Assembly (NCBI GenBank): GCA_963662175.1
Contig: OY759215.1
Coordinates: forward strand, 29,204,066-29,268,065
Direction of reading: 5' to 3'
DNA length: 64,000 bases
Origin: Aradus depressus
Taxonomy: Eukaryota; Arthropoda; Insecta; Hemiptera; Aradidae
The notes below the pieces were generated by a model. The model saw nothing but the letters and a program-made list of their open reading frames with translations. It was not told the DNA's origin and did no database searches. Made by a program: the position numbers and the translations under genes. Numbering within the stretch: the stretch's first letter is position 1; each line of letters begins with the position of its first letter. This document shows positions 29,841 to 41,042 of the stretch, piece after piece.

Positions 29841-30362
29841 ATAAACGTATCATGTATTAATTTTGTTTATGTACTCATATATTTTTAAGTATTTATTTGT
29901 TCAGTTTTTATTAATTTAATTTTACTACTCAAGTTGTTATAAACCACATTTATAAGTTATCTTAATGTATGAATTATTTTGACGTATCCTATTACCATGT
30001 ATTAGTTTAACGGAAATAAATTTATTATTATTAACAATTACATAACTTTCTGTATACTAAGGTTTAAAACGTAAAAAGTATCATTGAGATAGCCTGTTGG
30101 CCTTTTTCTTTTTTCCGTTCATAAACACTGGAAGGAAAGAGATGTGAATGTCTGTAATTTTGCCTAAATACATGTTCAGTCAAGTAATTGGTCTAACTAA
30201 TACGACTGAAAAAGCTATTACGTGTTTCTTTTTCTTTTTGTACTAATGAGGCATTATTACGATAACTGAAAATTTCTTTGTCCTTTTTTCACATCTTCTC
30301 CTGACGAAAAAATGAAAACTAACGCCGGTGAAAACTAATACATCAAATTTCTCACCGATTAT
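29841..30362. other. AT-rich sequence, no gene seen
   Basis: No repeat or coding signal recognised beyond short R-like words near 30330. Confidence 0.35.
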
Positions 30363-30480
30363 ATTACGGCGTGCTTAAGTTATTTTTCCTCCCTGATAAA
30401 ATAAATTAAGATCCTCGACCGGGTTTCGAACCGACAAACTTGAGCTCAGTAAACAAGCACGCATACCAGGGCGTCCTCAT
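30363..30480 (-). repeat. tRNA-derived SINE head fragment
   Basis: acggcgtgcttaagtta... and gggtttcgaaccgac give the inner hairpin and B box in reverse; the A box region is partly replaced. Confidence 0.6.
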
Positions 30481-31040
30481 CGCTGGGATTAGAGAGGGTG
30501 TTTATCTAATAAACCCCAATAACTTCTGATAGAATTAATACATCGACTCAAAATTTATTATGTGAATTCAAAAGTCTCTGTGTAAGTAAACTATTTATTT
30601 TCATCTCAAATTGGATTGGATTTGGCCGGAGAGCAAAAACATTAGTGATTATTCGTTCTGGGGATGTACATTGCCGATGATTCAACTATTACTTTTTTTA
30701 CTTCACCAGCTATCCGAAGTATAGAGGAAGTTATGTAATCGGTCAAACATTCGATGTTGAATTTTCAACGGAATTTCATGTTTTCCGACTTACAGATTCG
30801 AAATATGAAAAAAAAAAAAAAAAATGCCTGTCTGTGAAAACGATAAGAACAACTAACGATAGAATGAATGTATTGACACGAAATTTTATATTTATAACCA
30901 CAACCCCATGAGGACAACACCTATCGATATTCTGCCAAATCAGCTAAAGGGAAGAGAAAGATTAGGGGAGTAGCTTAACTCAGAAACTTTAATAACAGGC
31001 AGATGTCGGTGTTTCACCGAAGAATTTTTTTTTTTTTTCT
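30480..31040 (+). repeat. Two R-family copies joined end to start
   Basis: The first copy ends ccgatgattcaactattacttttttt near 30698; the next starts at once with acttcaccagctatccgaagtat and ends atgtcggtgtttcaccgaag near 31023. A head-to-tail junction that helps define the R ends. A16 near 30808. Confidence 0.6.
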
Positions 31041-31059
31041 TATATTTCTAAGATCATTT

Positions 31060-31083
31060 CCCCCCCCCCCCCCCCCCCCCCCC
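31060..31083. repeat. C24 homopolymer
   Basis: 24 consecutive C. Confidence 0.95.
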
Positions 31084-31984
31084 AGTTCATTTCTCTTCGC
31101 AATAGATTACTAACTGTACCGTTTCTTCCGGGTGACTAAAGATAGATATCACGAATGATCTACTCATGGGACTGTTATAACAATGAATGAAAGGAAAGAA
31201 GTATTGAAGATAACCAGATGTGGTTGAATATAGGTTGGATCTGTCAATCAGGGGATATCAGAAGTTCAGGCATCATTTGAATATCCGTTAGAGGGAGGAC
31301 TGCGGAGTCATGCAGACAGATCTCACCTTGCTTCTGTGTAAACAGAACATAGCCCATAGGGTCACTGCATCGCTTCATCAGGGTAATCAACTGTCAAAAT
31401 TTCATCAGAACTGGTCCAGTTTTGTCCACCCAGTAAATAGTAACCCACCATCTCATACTTCATATTCATGACATCTATTCAGAAAATGTAATTATTATTA
31501 TTATTATTATTTTATTAAGTCTTTATTTATTTATAAATAAAATACACATACACAAATAATTCGAAAATTAAAAATCGAATACCAAAGACGACTTCTTGGA
31601 TAGATGACCGTCAGAGTATAGTCGTCATAATTTACAAATAAAGAAGAAATGTGTCGTCCTATGGGGTTTTAAATTCACATATGAAATTTTGTGTCAATAT
31701 ATTTCATTACAACGACAGTTACTAGAATTTTTTTTAATGCCGATTTCATTTTTTTGATTCTTATCTTCGTTAAAATGCGATAGGCGTTCTTTGTTTCTCT
31801 TCCCACCCACAAACTACTTGAACTTGAAAACTACTTATTCTCATCGGCTTATTTTCCGGAGGGTAGTTTTTCTAAGTTTTCAGTATATAGTAATTTTGAA
31901 AGGTCTCAAATTTGAGCTATTTAGATAGAAGATTGTCGTCCATAATGCATAAAGAATCTCATATGATCAATTTCTAGCTAGTTA
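31084..31984. other. Unclassified sequence
   Basis: An ATT/TTA microsatellite at about 31492-31512. R-like ggggttttaaattcacatatg near 31659. No gene seen. Confidence 0.35.
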
Positions 31985-32165
31985 TTATGACTTAAGTCCA
32001 GGCTTTAACTGCGAGGTAGTAGTACCTGATATTGCACTGGCTCGGGACCATCGCTTAACGTATTATCCGAAGGACGGCATGCTAAAAAATCCTTTGGTCC
32101 TCCCTCGGCCGGATTGAGCTCAATGGACAAGCACAAAAAATCTCTGAGCTACCGGTGCCCTCTCA
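31985..32165 (-). repeat. tRNA-derived SINE, internally deleted
   Basis: attatgacttaagtccaggctttaac at the tail, ctcgggaccatcgcttaacg, then gagctaccggtgccct at the head. Confidence 0.65.
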
Positions 32166-32617
32166 TTATTGATACATTTATTACATGAGCAATTGTTGTG
32201 TTTTTGACCACCCTCAGTCCAATTTGGCTGAAAATCAATACGTGTTGCTCTTATGAAGTTGAGGAGACAAGTATCCTAAATTTTGCCTGCTCATGATTTT
32301 TATTTTGGAGATCAATCATTGTTTAAATAGGTCTTAATAGGAGAAAATACCTATGTGGAAAGAGATGAACCATTGCGTATGGTGAATTGAGCCGGTTGGA
32401 GGTCCAACCCGACTAGAAAAGTAATCAGGAATGCCTCATTTGGAACTGATGAAGTTTTCCTGACCAGGAATGCCTGTTGTGGAACTGACGAAGGTTTCCG
32501 AAGAAGAAAATAAATAAACCTTACATAATAATATACTTTTGATCTTTGTATGTGTTGAGGAAGCGTTGTTACATTAAATAAGGGTTCACACAGCACTTAA
32601 CTTCCTTCTTTTATTAT

Positions 32618-32651
32618 TCCTGACGTTTCGAGCGTTCGCTCATTCACAGGT
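32618..32651 (-). ncRNA. Degenerate hammerhead-like motif, family J
   Basis: Minus strand: stem II GAGC-GAAC-GCTC, GAAA (32629-32626), ACGT and C17, but the core reads CTGTGAA rather than CTGANGA. A possible decayed or variant core. Confidence 0.35.
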
Positions 32652-32715
32652 GTTATTTCTATATAAAAATTTTGTATATGGATAACTTACTTACTTAACG
32701 CAGCTCTACAACCCG

Positions 32716-33058
32716 CTAACGAGTCTTGGCTTCCTCGAGCAGCAATCGCCAGGAGTCTCTGTTTTGTGCGGCTCCCATCCAGTTCTGGATCCCGATGTTC
32801 CTGGCGTCGTTGGTCACACAGTCCGACCACCGCAGTCTCGGTCTTCCTACTCTCCGCCTTCCGTGCAGGACTTCCATCAGTAGCTTTCTTGGGATCATGT
32901 CTTCGCTCATCCTGATAATATGTCCGGCCCACCTTAGCCTGCCCAGTTTTATCACTTTAGTCACATCTGGCTCTTTGTACAGGTCGTACACCTCCTGGTT
33001 GCTCCTACGCCTCCATTCTCCTCCAACGTTCACCGGACCATAAATCTTCCGGATATAG
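32716..33058 (-). pseudogene. Non-LTR retrotransposon ORF2 C-terminal fragment
   Basis: An open minus-strand frame of about 114 codons with RKIYGPVNVGGEWRRRSN, LGRLRWAGHIIRM and GRRRVGRPRLRWSDCV, ending at TAG near 32716. This is the widely recognised C-terminal region downstream of the reverse transcriptase domain in RTE/CR1-type insect LINEs. No stop interrupts it, so it may be fairly young, but it lacks the catalytic reverse transcriptase. It lies exactly between the two ribozyme-bearing arms of family J. Confidence 0.8.
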
Positions 33059-33068
33059 GGATAACAGC

Positions 33069-33100
33069 TGTGAAAATGAGCGAACGCTCGAAACGTCAGG
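33069..33100 (+). ncRNA. Degenerate hammerhead-like motif, family J
   Basis: CTGTGAAAAT, then GAGC-GAAC-GCTC, GAAA 33090-33093, ACGT, C. Core altered as in the left arm, with extra A residues. Confidence 0.35.
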
Positions 33101-33140
33101 AATAATAAAAGAAATAAAAGAAGGAAGTTAAGTGCTTTGT

Positions 33141-33830
33141 AAACCCTTATTTAATAATAAACATTTCTACAAAATTAAAAAAAACTATATTTACATTTGT
33201 AATAATAATTATTTAAAAAGTTAATAATTTTTATTTAAAATCTGTTTGTCCTAGTCCAGGCTTCTCTGGAATTGTTTAGAAGAATGTAATAGTAAAAAAC
33301 TAAATATTTCGTCGGATCTGGAAATCTTATTTTGGTCCTAACGCGGTCCTAATCGGGAATGTCTGATGCTACTTAATATTTCAAAGGGTCTGGATATCCT
33401 ACTTTGATCCATACTCGGCCCCAGCTCCAAAAACCACATGGAACTTTATTACTCATTTGGTCATAATACTCTGGGCCTGACTTGTACTTGAAAAGGCATA
33501 GTTTTAGTGGCATGCCTTACAATCACCTCTACAGGACCTGATATATTGTAAGGCTTTGTCTGAGGTCATTTCCAGTCGGGAACCAACTAACCATTTGTAC
33601 TAAACTACTTGGTCTCGTAATGATAACGTTAGGGGGCTCCTCATTGTGAACCTCATTACCATATCTAGGGCAGACGGAGGTCCTTCTGCAGGGCTCATCT
33701 GCATTGGAGTTTGGACAAGGAGATACAAATGGGCAGTGTGTTGCCACTCTCCACCCTTGGAGAATATAACGTAGGTAGCGACTGTTGTCGACCATTTGCC
33801 TAAGATCTCGAGGAGATTATTTAGATTTGT
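33141..33830. other. Unclassified sequence
   Basis: Two overlapping minus-strand open frames (33529-33795, 33600-33923) show no recognised domain. No repeat ends seen. Confidence 0.3.
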
Positions 33831-33837
33831 AAACACC

Positions 33838-34078
33838 GAAAATGTACTTCCCCAGCACGAATGTATTCTCCCTCTGAATCCAGATTTGGGGACACATATA
33901 AAATTTCTTGTCGATATGTCCATTGGTTTCTGATGTTTTACTTCCCCAGATATACGAAGTATTAGAGAACTTATATAATCGGTCAGAAACTCGATGTTGA
34001 GTTTTCACCAGAATTTCATGTTTTACGACCCCCATAATACGACACCTATTAATTTTCAGCCAAAGGGAAGGTAACTCA
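33838..34078 (+). repeat. R-family repeat pieces
   Basis: atgtacttccccagcacg in reverse, then a forward start acttccccagatatacgaagtat at about 33942 and ggtcagaaactcgatgttgag. Confidence 0.6.
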
Positions 34079-34315
34079 GAGTTAGCGTGCTTGCCTATTG
34101 AGCTCAAGATCGTGGGTCGAAACCCAGTCGAGGGAGGCCCTAATGTGGGAGAAGAAAAAACCTTTAGCACACCGCCATTCGGATGGGACGTTAAGCGATG
34201 GTCCCGAGCCTGTACGATGTCAGGTACTCGTTAAAGACTCGTTCCTTACCCTAGATGAATAAACATGGGTAGGCAAAATTTACGACTCCCAGAGTCGGGC
34301 TCATGCCCATTGAGT
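34079..34315 (+). repeat. tRNA-derived SINE
   Basis: taactcagagttagcgtgcttg (A box), cgtgggtcgaaacccag (B box), then gatgggacgttaagcgatgg and gtcaggtactcgttaaagac. Confidence 0.75.
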
Positions 34316-34574
34316 CAAAACTATTCATTAAATTCAAATTCAAAACCCCAAACGGACGGTAACTACTCAATTTCCGCGAATTTGGCCGAAGAGAACGGGA
34401 TCAGCGGAGAAGGAGCTCGACTCAAAAACCCTAACAACTGCGATTTATTGACACAAACTTTAGTGAAAACTGACATTATTGCAGAGATATTGTGAAATAA
34501 TTCAAATGAACTTGAAAGAAATAAAACTTGTTTATTTATGATATTGTCTAATTTCACCAACTATATTTACAGGG

Positions 34575-34607
34575 GAGTACTTTCGGTATTTCTACCATCC
34601 TTCAGCC
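34575..34607 (-). ncRNA. Hammerhead-like motif, family A, core with extra base
   Basis: Minus strand core reads CTGAAGGA, one base too long, followed by GGTA-GAAA-TACC, GAAA and AGTACT. Confidence 0.4.
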
Positions 34608-34647
34608 AAAAGCATAGAGAGCATAGAGACTTATCTCTTATGCTTTT

Positions 34648-34682
34648 GGCTGAGGATGGTAGAAATACCGAAAGTACTCCTC
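34648..34682 (+). ncRNA. Hammerhead-like ribozyme, family A, tandem copy 1
   Basis: Core CTGAGGA 34650-34656, stem II GGTA/TACC capped by GAAA, GAAA 34670-34673, AGTACT 34673-34678, C17 34679. Stem I is weakened because the next unit follows directly. Confidence 0.55.
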
Positions 34683-34729
34683 CTTCAGCCAAAAGCATAG
34701 AGAGCATAGAGACTTATCTCTTATGCTTT

Positions 34730-34765
34730 TGGCTGAGGATGGTAGAAATACCGAAAGTACTCCCA
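34730..34765 (+). ncRNA. Hammerhead-like ribozyme, family A, tandem copy 2
   Basis: Core CTGAGGA 34733-34739, same stem II, GAAA 34753-34756, AGTACT 34756-34761, C17 34762. Stem I pairs 34763-34765 with 34730-34732. Confidence 0.6.
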
Positions 34766-34840
34766 TGTAAATATAGTTGGTGAAATTAGACAATATCATA
34801 AATAAACAAGTTTTATTTCTTTCAAGTACAAACTTTAGTG

Positions 34841-36405
34841 TTGGGATTCAGAAACTATACATAAATAACTTAGACGTTAAAAAAATTAACAATTAATTTT
34901 TGTTTTTTACTGTTGGCTTGATAATAAAGAATAATATAATTTAATTTGTTGCAAGTAAGATGGATATATATTTTTTTTAAATTGTATTTATTTATTTATT
35001 TATTCATGTTCATATCATATCTTGCTTTATATCATTTTTGAGCTGTTTCTTTCATCCGGTCGCTTGCACTATTTATATTAAAGAGCATATTTATTATTTC
35101 AATATTATTGGTATCTTTTTATTTAGTTGCTATATTGCTTATTTTGTACAATTCTTTATATAGATATTTTTTTTTTATTTTATATTATATACTTAACTAT
35201 AAGAATATATATTCTGTAAAAAAAAACATTAAGGCATAGGCAAGGTCCACGCCATAGATTTTCCGTGGAAACGATGGGATAAAATCATTTTTCATTTTCT
35301 TTTCGATGCTGCCGTAACTCTTGCATTTGCTCGGCACTAGACTTTTTAAGTTTTTTAAATTCCTTGCGAGCTTTCCACTGATTTGCGTTTTCTATAATTC
35401 CGCGCATATTTACGATTCATATGAGACGACATCTTTAATTTTTTTGCAATTTTTAATTTAATACCGATTTTTACATATATTTCGGCGACTATTTTTATTG
35501 TTTCACTTTGAGTCCTAGTATTGCTCCTCTCAAGCTCTTTACAATAACACCCGAATCAACGTCCTATCTAAACAACGCTAATTCGCAACAATCATCCGTC
35601 GGCGCCCACACTAGCCCGATAACGTCACAGGCAAAACAAACACTGCACAACAAACACGTACACACATGCTCTATCCATTGACGGTATTTTGTACCACAAG
35701 AAAGTTTGACCGGCTATCACTGTGCTTAACGAGCGAATAGACATTAAGGACCTTAAAGGTTTTAATCGTTAGTGCAATACAAGTTTATCTATCTACATTT
35801 TTAGCCCAAACAGTCAATTGGTTTTAGAAGGAAAGCGAAAAATAAACTGATGAATTCGTGGTGTAGAAGTACATTACAGTGATTCTTTGATTGGGTGTTA
35901 AATCATGGGATCTTCCCTATTTGGACGATGACATCCTGCCCATAACATATTTCTTATCAGCAGTATGGATTGATACTCTTATCAATACCATTATCAATAA
36001 TTAGTGTCACTCCACTACTCTCAATATACTGCAGCTCTTCCATTTTCTTGTCAAACTTTTTAATAGGATCTAAATCTTCTCTTCATCATAATTAGCGCTA
36101 AGAGTAATGAAACAGAAGATACTTTTACTTTTTTTCCTCCTCTTTCGGGCTGTTGATGTTTTTTTGTAAGCGATAACCCTATTAACCTCCAACTAGATAT
36201 AAAATTTCAGACGATGAAAAAAACTTTTGAGAGCGAGTTTTCAATTAAATAATATTGATAGAAGACAGTTCAAAGTATTTTCTTTTTTATGTATATTATT
36301 ATTCACCGCTATATTTCCATATTTGACGCACTGAATACTACTAATCATTTTTAATCATCAAACATACGAATATTTTTTATGTTAATGTCTGTTAAAAAAA
36401 GTCTT
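34841..36405. other. AT-rich sequence, little recognised
   Basis: No clear element. A very small basic minus frame (35355-35432, with RKYARNYRKRKS) is followed in another frame by KARKEFKKLKKSSAEQ, which could be a decayed DNA-binding segment of a transposon protein. About 35500-35720 is less AT-rich but has no open frame. Confidence 0.3.
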
Positions 36406-36490
36406 CGGTGGATCACCGGCAATGTACCTCCCCAGAAGGGATTAATCAATTAACTTTCAGCTCCCCCTACAAAAACAGTCGACCGTTCGC
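36406..36490 (-). repeat. R-family 3' end
   Basis: Reads aatgtacctccccagaaggg, gattaatcaattaact and acagtcgaccgttcgcg, the R 3' part in reverse. Confidence 0.65.
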
Positions 36491-36570
36491 GCTAATACTC
36501 AACAGTCCAGGAATAGATAATTAAAATACACAATTTCTTTGTCAAACTTCACTATATATTCTCAAATACT

Positions 36571-36606
36571 CAACTAGTTTCGCCGTGTTAAGGCATTATC
36601 AAGAGT
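36571..36606 (-). ncRNA. Degenerate hammerhead-like motif, family I
   Basis: Minus strand: core TTGATAA (36602-36596; two changes), stem II GCC/GGC, GAAA (36581-36578), ACTAGT and T17. Stem I has 4 pairs (GAGT with ACTC). Good stems, altered core. Confidence 0.4.
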
Positions 36607-36609
36607 CAC

Positions 36610-36999
36610 TTACAAACTGACAGAATTTGTTGACAGGGTAGAAGGTACAGTTATGGAGGGTTTTTTTTAGGTAATTACGGGGAATCCCTTGTTTTTGTTA
36701 CTCTATACATTCCAATAAACAGATATTTACAAGATAATAATAAATATAAAATAAAAAAGAAAGAAAAAAATATATATATAAAATCTAATAAAGCGAATCT
36801 AACAGTAAAGTGTTGGTATTTATATAGGTATGACTCATGAATTATATGAATGTAAAATATAATAAATATTAAGTGAATAAAAACAAATACATAGAATTTA
36901 AAGACAAATTAAAACATCAAATGAAAATTATAGTATTCTCTGAATGTCATCTTAAATTATATACTCAACAGTCCACTCACATAGGGTCTCCTAAATCCA
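36610..36999. other. AT-rich sequence, no gene seen
   Basis: Low-complexity A/T runs and a short TA repeat near 36769. Confidence 0.35.
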
Positions 37000-37335
37000 A
37001 ATACTAAATTTTGTGTCGATTAATTAAATTGGTAGTTATTAGAGTAATGAATTGAGCGTCCTCCCCTGAACCCCATTTTCCTCCAAATTTGACAGGTTAC
37101 GTCCTCATTGGGTTTTGACTTTAAATATGAAATTTCATGTCGATACATTCATTTTATCGGCAGTTATTAGAGTTTTTATGTTAAAGCACCCCCTGAATCT
37201 CCTTTTCCTTGCTGCCTTCTTCCTTTCTAAAATTAATAATTGTTGACTTTATGGGGTTTTGATTTCACTTATGAAATTTTGTGTCGAAACATTCATTGTA
37301 TCGGCAGTTATTAGAGTTTTTATGTTAAGAAACTT
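37000..37335 (-). repeat. R-family repeat with tandem modules
   Basis: The module tcgatacattcatt.tatcggcagttattagagtttttatgtt occurs twice (about 37140 and 37275), showing R is built from internal repeats. Confidence 0.65.
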
Positions 37336-38430
37336 TACTTCGGCCTTAAATATATTTTTACAAGATACTGCTTATATTTATTACCTAATCAAATGTTTCT
37401 TCAAATAGAAATTGAAGCAAATATTGAAAGGTACATTTTATATGAATCACGATTTTTCGCTTGTCTCCCTGCTTGCGAGATACATACCAAAAACCGTCCT
37501 GAAATATTGTTTTGAAACACATTTTTTAGACATTTGCTCGATTTACGCAGAAACAGTTAGTCGTACCGAAAAATTGGTTCTCACCAAAAATGTTCCTTAT
37601 TAAATTTCCACTCGTCCATATGTTTTCAGATTTGAGATAAAACCAATGAAACCCCAAACAATATTAAATAGATACTTTTATTTTTTTTTATTTTGGCAAT
37701 TTTATCTGATAGGCAAATAATCTAGATAGGATCGTCTCGTTCGAATAGACCAGGAAGATTGGCAAAGACAGAAATAAATAAATAAAAAAATAGCTGTGAG
37801 GTAAAAATTGAGAAAAGAGAGAGAGAAAGTGGTTGAAGACGGACGATATTTGTATATAAGATCTGGGTCCCTTTCTATTGAGTCTATTAGGACAGGGAGA
37901 AGAGAAGTGGAGGAAAGGAGATATGAATAATGTATTTGTGGATCATGGGCCTGAGTTGGGACAATGTCGGCCCTTTCGGAAATTTGTACCCTTCTTGAAG
38001 GGCGGAATATTGGGGGCCCGTGGGGGATGGCGGGTGGAGGGAGGGGGGGGGGGGGGTGGAACGGAATATTAGGGAACTGGTGGAGGCCCTGCCCACGCAA
38101 AGGACATGAAAATCTACATGGAATACTCCAACCTCCTCTCTGTTCTCTTGTAGGATGGGACGTGGTCGGAATCCCGGACCACTCTTACCTTTTAATATTC
38201 CCCTCAAAATACACCCTTCTGCCCTTCTTTCCTTGTATTAAAAAACTTGTGCGTTTTACTGTATGGTAGGAGGTTTGTCAGATAATGTAAGTGTGCAGCT
38301 CTTGGGAGCTATGACATTCTTGCTTTGAAGAGTAAATCTAAAAGAGTCCTTGGTGTACATCGGCTATGTAAGTCTCCAGCTAATAAAACTGTTTCCGCTC
38401 CTCCTTTATCCTCATTTACATTCACTTATT
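37336..38430. other. Unclassified, with purine/pyrimidine-biased and G-rich parts
   Basis: 37540-37660 resembles 47200-47300 (caatttacgc.aaa, ttcttattaaatttcca), a diffuse repeat. 37890-38060 is G-rich (G14 at 38043-38056). Open frames here look like composition artefacts. Confidence 0.3.
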
Positions 38431-38735
38431 TAGTACTTTCTGTCGGTGCGTCTGTCTGTCTGTGGGTATCTGATTGGAATATTGTGAGCTCGTAACTCAA
38501 AACCTATTTTAGTAAAGAACTTGAAATTTGATGTCACATTTGCTAACTTTGATCTGATTAGATTCTGACTAAAATCAGAATTTATATTATATTTATACAT
38601 AGGGCCCCCCACAACCCCCCCTCCCGTTAGGAATATTGAGATGCCACACACCCTTTTTTTCAATTGATTTTTAAGAATGTGAAATTTCATGACAATCCGA
38701 CCATCCGTATAATAAATACTAAATAAATACTTAAA
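38430..38735 (-). repeat. P-family repeat copy
   Basis: gcccccc.acaaccccccctcccgttaggaat, gagatgccacacaccc, tttttcaattgatttttaagaa and aatttcatgacaatccgaccatccgt recur at 39365 and about 52720-52980. Confidence 0.6.
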
Positions 38736-39330
38736 AATATATGAGTACATAAACAAAATTAATACAAGATAATAATCTTCTTCTGTACATAGTATATTTT
38801 TGAATAAACATATCTATCTTTCTATCTGTTTACTGGAGGGCAGATATATTTACGATGGAGGGTAACGACGATGTTAACTGACTTCTTGTCCAACTTCTCC
38901 TCTGTTTGTACCAAGACTGAAGGAGTCCCTCTTCTTGGAGGAGCCGGGACGAGGAGAGAGGATAGAAATGTCCTCTGCAAATGTGTGGTTGAGATGATGG
39001 ATTGGTGGGGATATCTACTGTGTACAGAACAGGATCTAGGACACTTACTTGAGGAACGCCAACGTTTTGTGGAGATACAGGAGAAAGAGTTCTCTCTATT
39101 TAAAACATTACTATAGTTTATTCATCTTTTTATTCTGGTTCATGCTACCAGTTGTCCATAAACAGTGCACTCTCAAGTGGAACTTTGTCACTTCCAACCT
39201 CCTCACCACATCAGAGAAACGGAATCTTCCCTCAAGCCGCCTGGGTTAATGTTATCAACGTTAACCAAATGTTTGGTTGGTGTGGTATTCTCAATAAGAT
39301 AACCACCCCATAAGCTAATGTAATTGTCCT
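38736..39330. other. Unclassified sequence
   Basis: An 81-codon open frame at 38871-39116 has no recognised domain. Confidence 0.3.
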
Positions 39331-39334
39331 CCCC

Positions 39335-39960
39335 AGTTGTTTATTTATATTATATTATATTTATACATAGGACCCCTCACAACCCCTCCTCCCGTTAGGA
39401 ATTTTGAGATGCCACACACCCTATTTTTCAATTGATTTTTAAGAATACTACACGTGAAATTTCATGACAAGCCGACCATCCGTTAATGAGCTAGAACAAT
39501 TTTTATGCTTAGCCCCCTCACAAACCCCCCTCCCGTTCAAAATTTTCAGACGCGATATAGCCTATTTTTCAATCTGGCTAAAAAAGATGCTACATGTGTA
39601 TCGATTGCCGGCAGAACATGTTAAATCGAATACATCTTCAAGAAACTGTAAAATCCACTTTTTTAGCAGTCTTTTTGTTTATACGAAAAAAACGGCTGGA
39701 CCGAATTTGATAAAATTTCTTTCGGATCATATTGACGTTGATAAGCTTCGATTGACACTGGAATGGAGTCTATATGATTTTTCATTCGCGAGTTCCGTGC
39801 AGGAAAATTGACCCTGTACGTACGTGCAAACACATACTTCTTTTCAAAAATTGTGTAAAAATTCTGTAGAGACTTGGAAACATAAAAATGTGTTGACATT
39901 TTTTATTTCTATTTTTGGACCCATTACAATAACTTCCTTATATGCTGGGAAGTTAAAAAA
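39335..39960 (+). repeat. P-family repeat, longer copy
   Basis: Two tandem P modules (39367, 39500), then a 3' part (agtctttttg...aaaacggctgga, ggacccattacaataacttcc, tatgctgggaagtta) that also follows the P modules at 53090-53365. The shared order of modules defines a repeat of at least 600 bp. Confidence 0.65.
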
Positions 39961-40005
39961 ACGATCTTCCTTAAACTTTGTGGAAATATTATAATATATA
40001 TAGTT

Positions 40006-40335
40006 AGTTATTATGACGCATGCCCGGGCTTTAACTACGAGGTCATATCGCCTACTACTAGAGCGCTCTTTCGTCACTCTGGTGGACAGGAGCCCGACTC
40101 TACTGCAGGAGTCCTAAATTTGCCTATCCTAAATTTTTATTCACCTGGGGCAGAGGTCTTCAACGAGTACCTGACATCGTACAGGCTCGGGACTATTGCT
40201 TAACGTCCCATCCGAACGACGACGTGCTCAGGGTTTTTTCAGTTCCCAGATAGAAAAAACCCTAAGGGTCTCCACAGGGTTTCGAACCCGCGATCTTCAG
40301 CTCAGTAGGCTAGCACGCAATGTCTCAGCTACCTA
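40006..40335 (-). repeat. tRNA-derived SINE, near full length
   Basis: Tail ttattatgacgcatgcccgggc, middle ctcgggactattgcttaacg, inner hairpin, B box gggtttcgaacccg in reverse, A box region at the right edge. Confidence 0.8.
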
Positions 40336-40664
40336 TATATATTGTGCAGAAGGGTATTATAAAGTATTTTGGGGGCAGGAAGCAGCCTCTTAACGAAACG
40401 AACATAACGATTTGCTCCGAAATGGGCACCAATAGAGAAAAATAGTCCGTTAACAACGTATTTCCTATCATAGCCAACACTAGAGGCTGCCAAGCTGCCA
40501 TATTAAACTGTAGGCTTGTTAGTAACTTATATTAATGAAATGGACTAGGCATGAAACCTATATTGAAGATAACCTAATCTTCTTTAGGCATTCTTAGGTC
40601 GAAGACCGTGTGCCTCATCTCAAAAATCCCTACAATTGCTGATGTATCGCCATGTAATTTTACT

Positions 40665-41035
40665 TCCACGGCAATACTAAGTATACGGGAAGTTATGTAA
40701 TCAGTCAAAATGTTGATGCATAGCTTTCAACGATATTTCTTGTTTTCCGACATCTAGATTCCAAATGTGAAAAAAAAATAGGTTCCTGTCTGACTCTGTG
40801 TCTGTGAACACGATAACTCCCGATAGAATGAATGCAATGACATGAAATTGTGTATGTGAATCCAAAACCCTCTAAACGACGACATCTATTGTTTTCAACC
40901 AACTCGACTAAACGGAAGAGGTATGAGGGCTTAACATAAAAACTCTAACTGCCGATGTATTGAATTTCAGGGATATCGGCTGAAAAGAAGGGGGAAGGAT
41001 TTAGAAGAGGGGACTCAATTCAAAAACCCTTAGGT
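40665..41035 (+). repeat. R-family repeat copy
   Basis: Start aatactaagtatacgggaagttatgtaatcag, then ttttccgacatctagattcc, gaacacgataactcccgatagaatg, gacgacatctattg and ctgaaaagaaggg. Confidence 0.65.
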
Positions 41036-41042
41036 TAGGTTA

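Larger units (their letters stand above)
32580..33140. repeat. Inverted-repeat element with ribozyme-like arms around a LINE fragment (family J)
   Basis: Arms at about 32596-32650 and 33066-33135: taacttccttcttttattattcctgacgtttcg on the left, inverted on the right as cgaaacgtcaggaataataaaag...gaaggaagtta. A reverse transcriptase fragment sits between. Confidence 0.8.
34482..34840. repeat. Palindromic element with tandemly duplicated ribozyme unit (family A)
   Basis: Left edge gcagagatattgtgaaata. The left arm atattgtctaatttcacc...actttcggtatttctacc returns inverted on the right. An 83-bp unit is repeated in tandem at 34598-34680 and 34681-34763 with no difference seen. Confidence 0.85.

Noticed and set aside
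37702..38207. Pro- and Gly-rich frames near 38.0 kb
   Set aside because: They arise from G-rich/C-rich low-complexity sequence on complementary strands.
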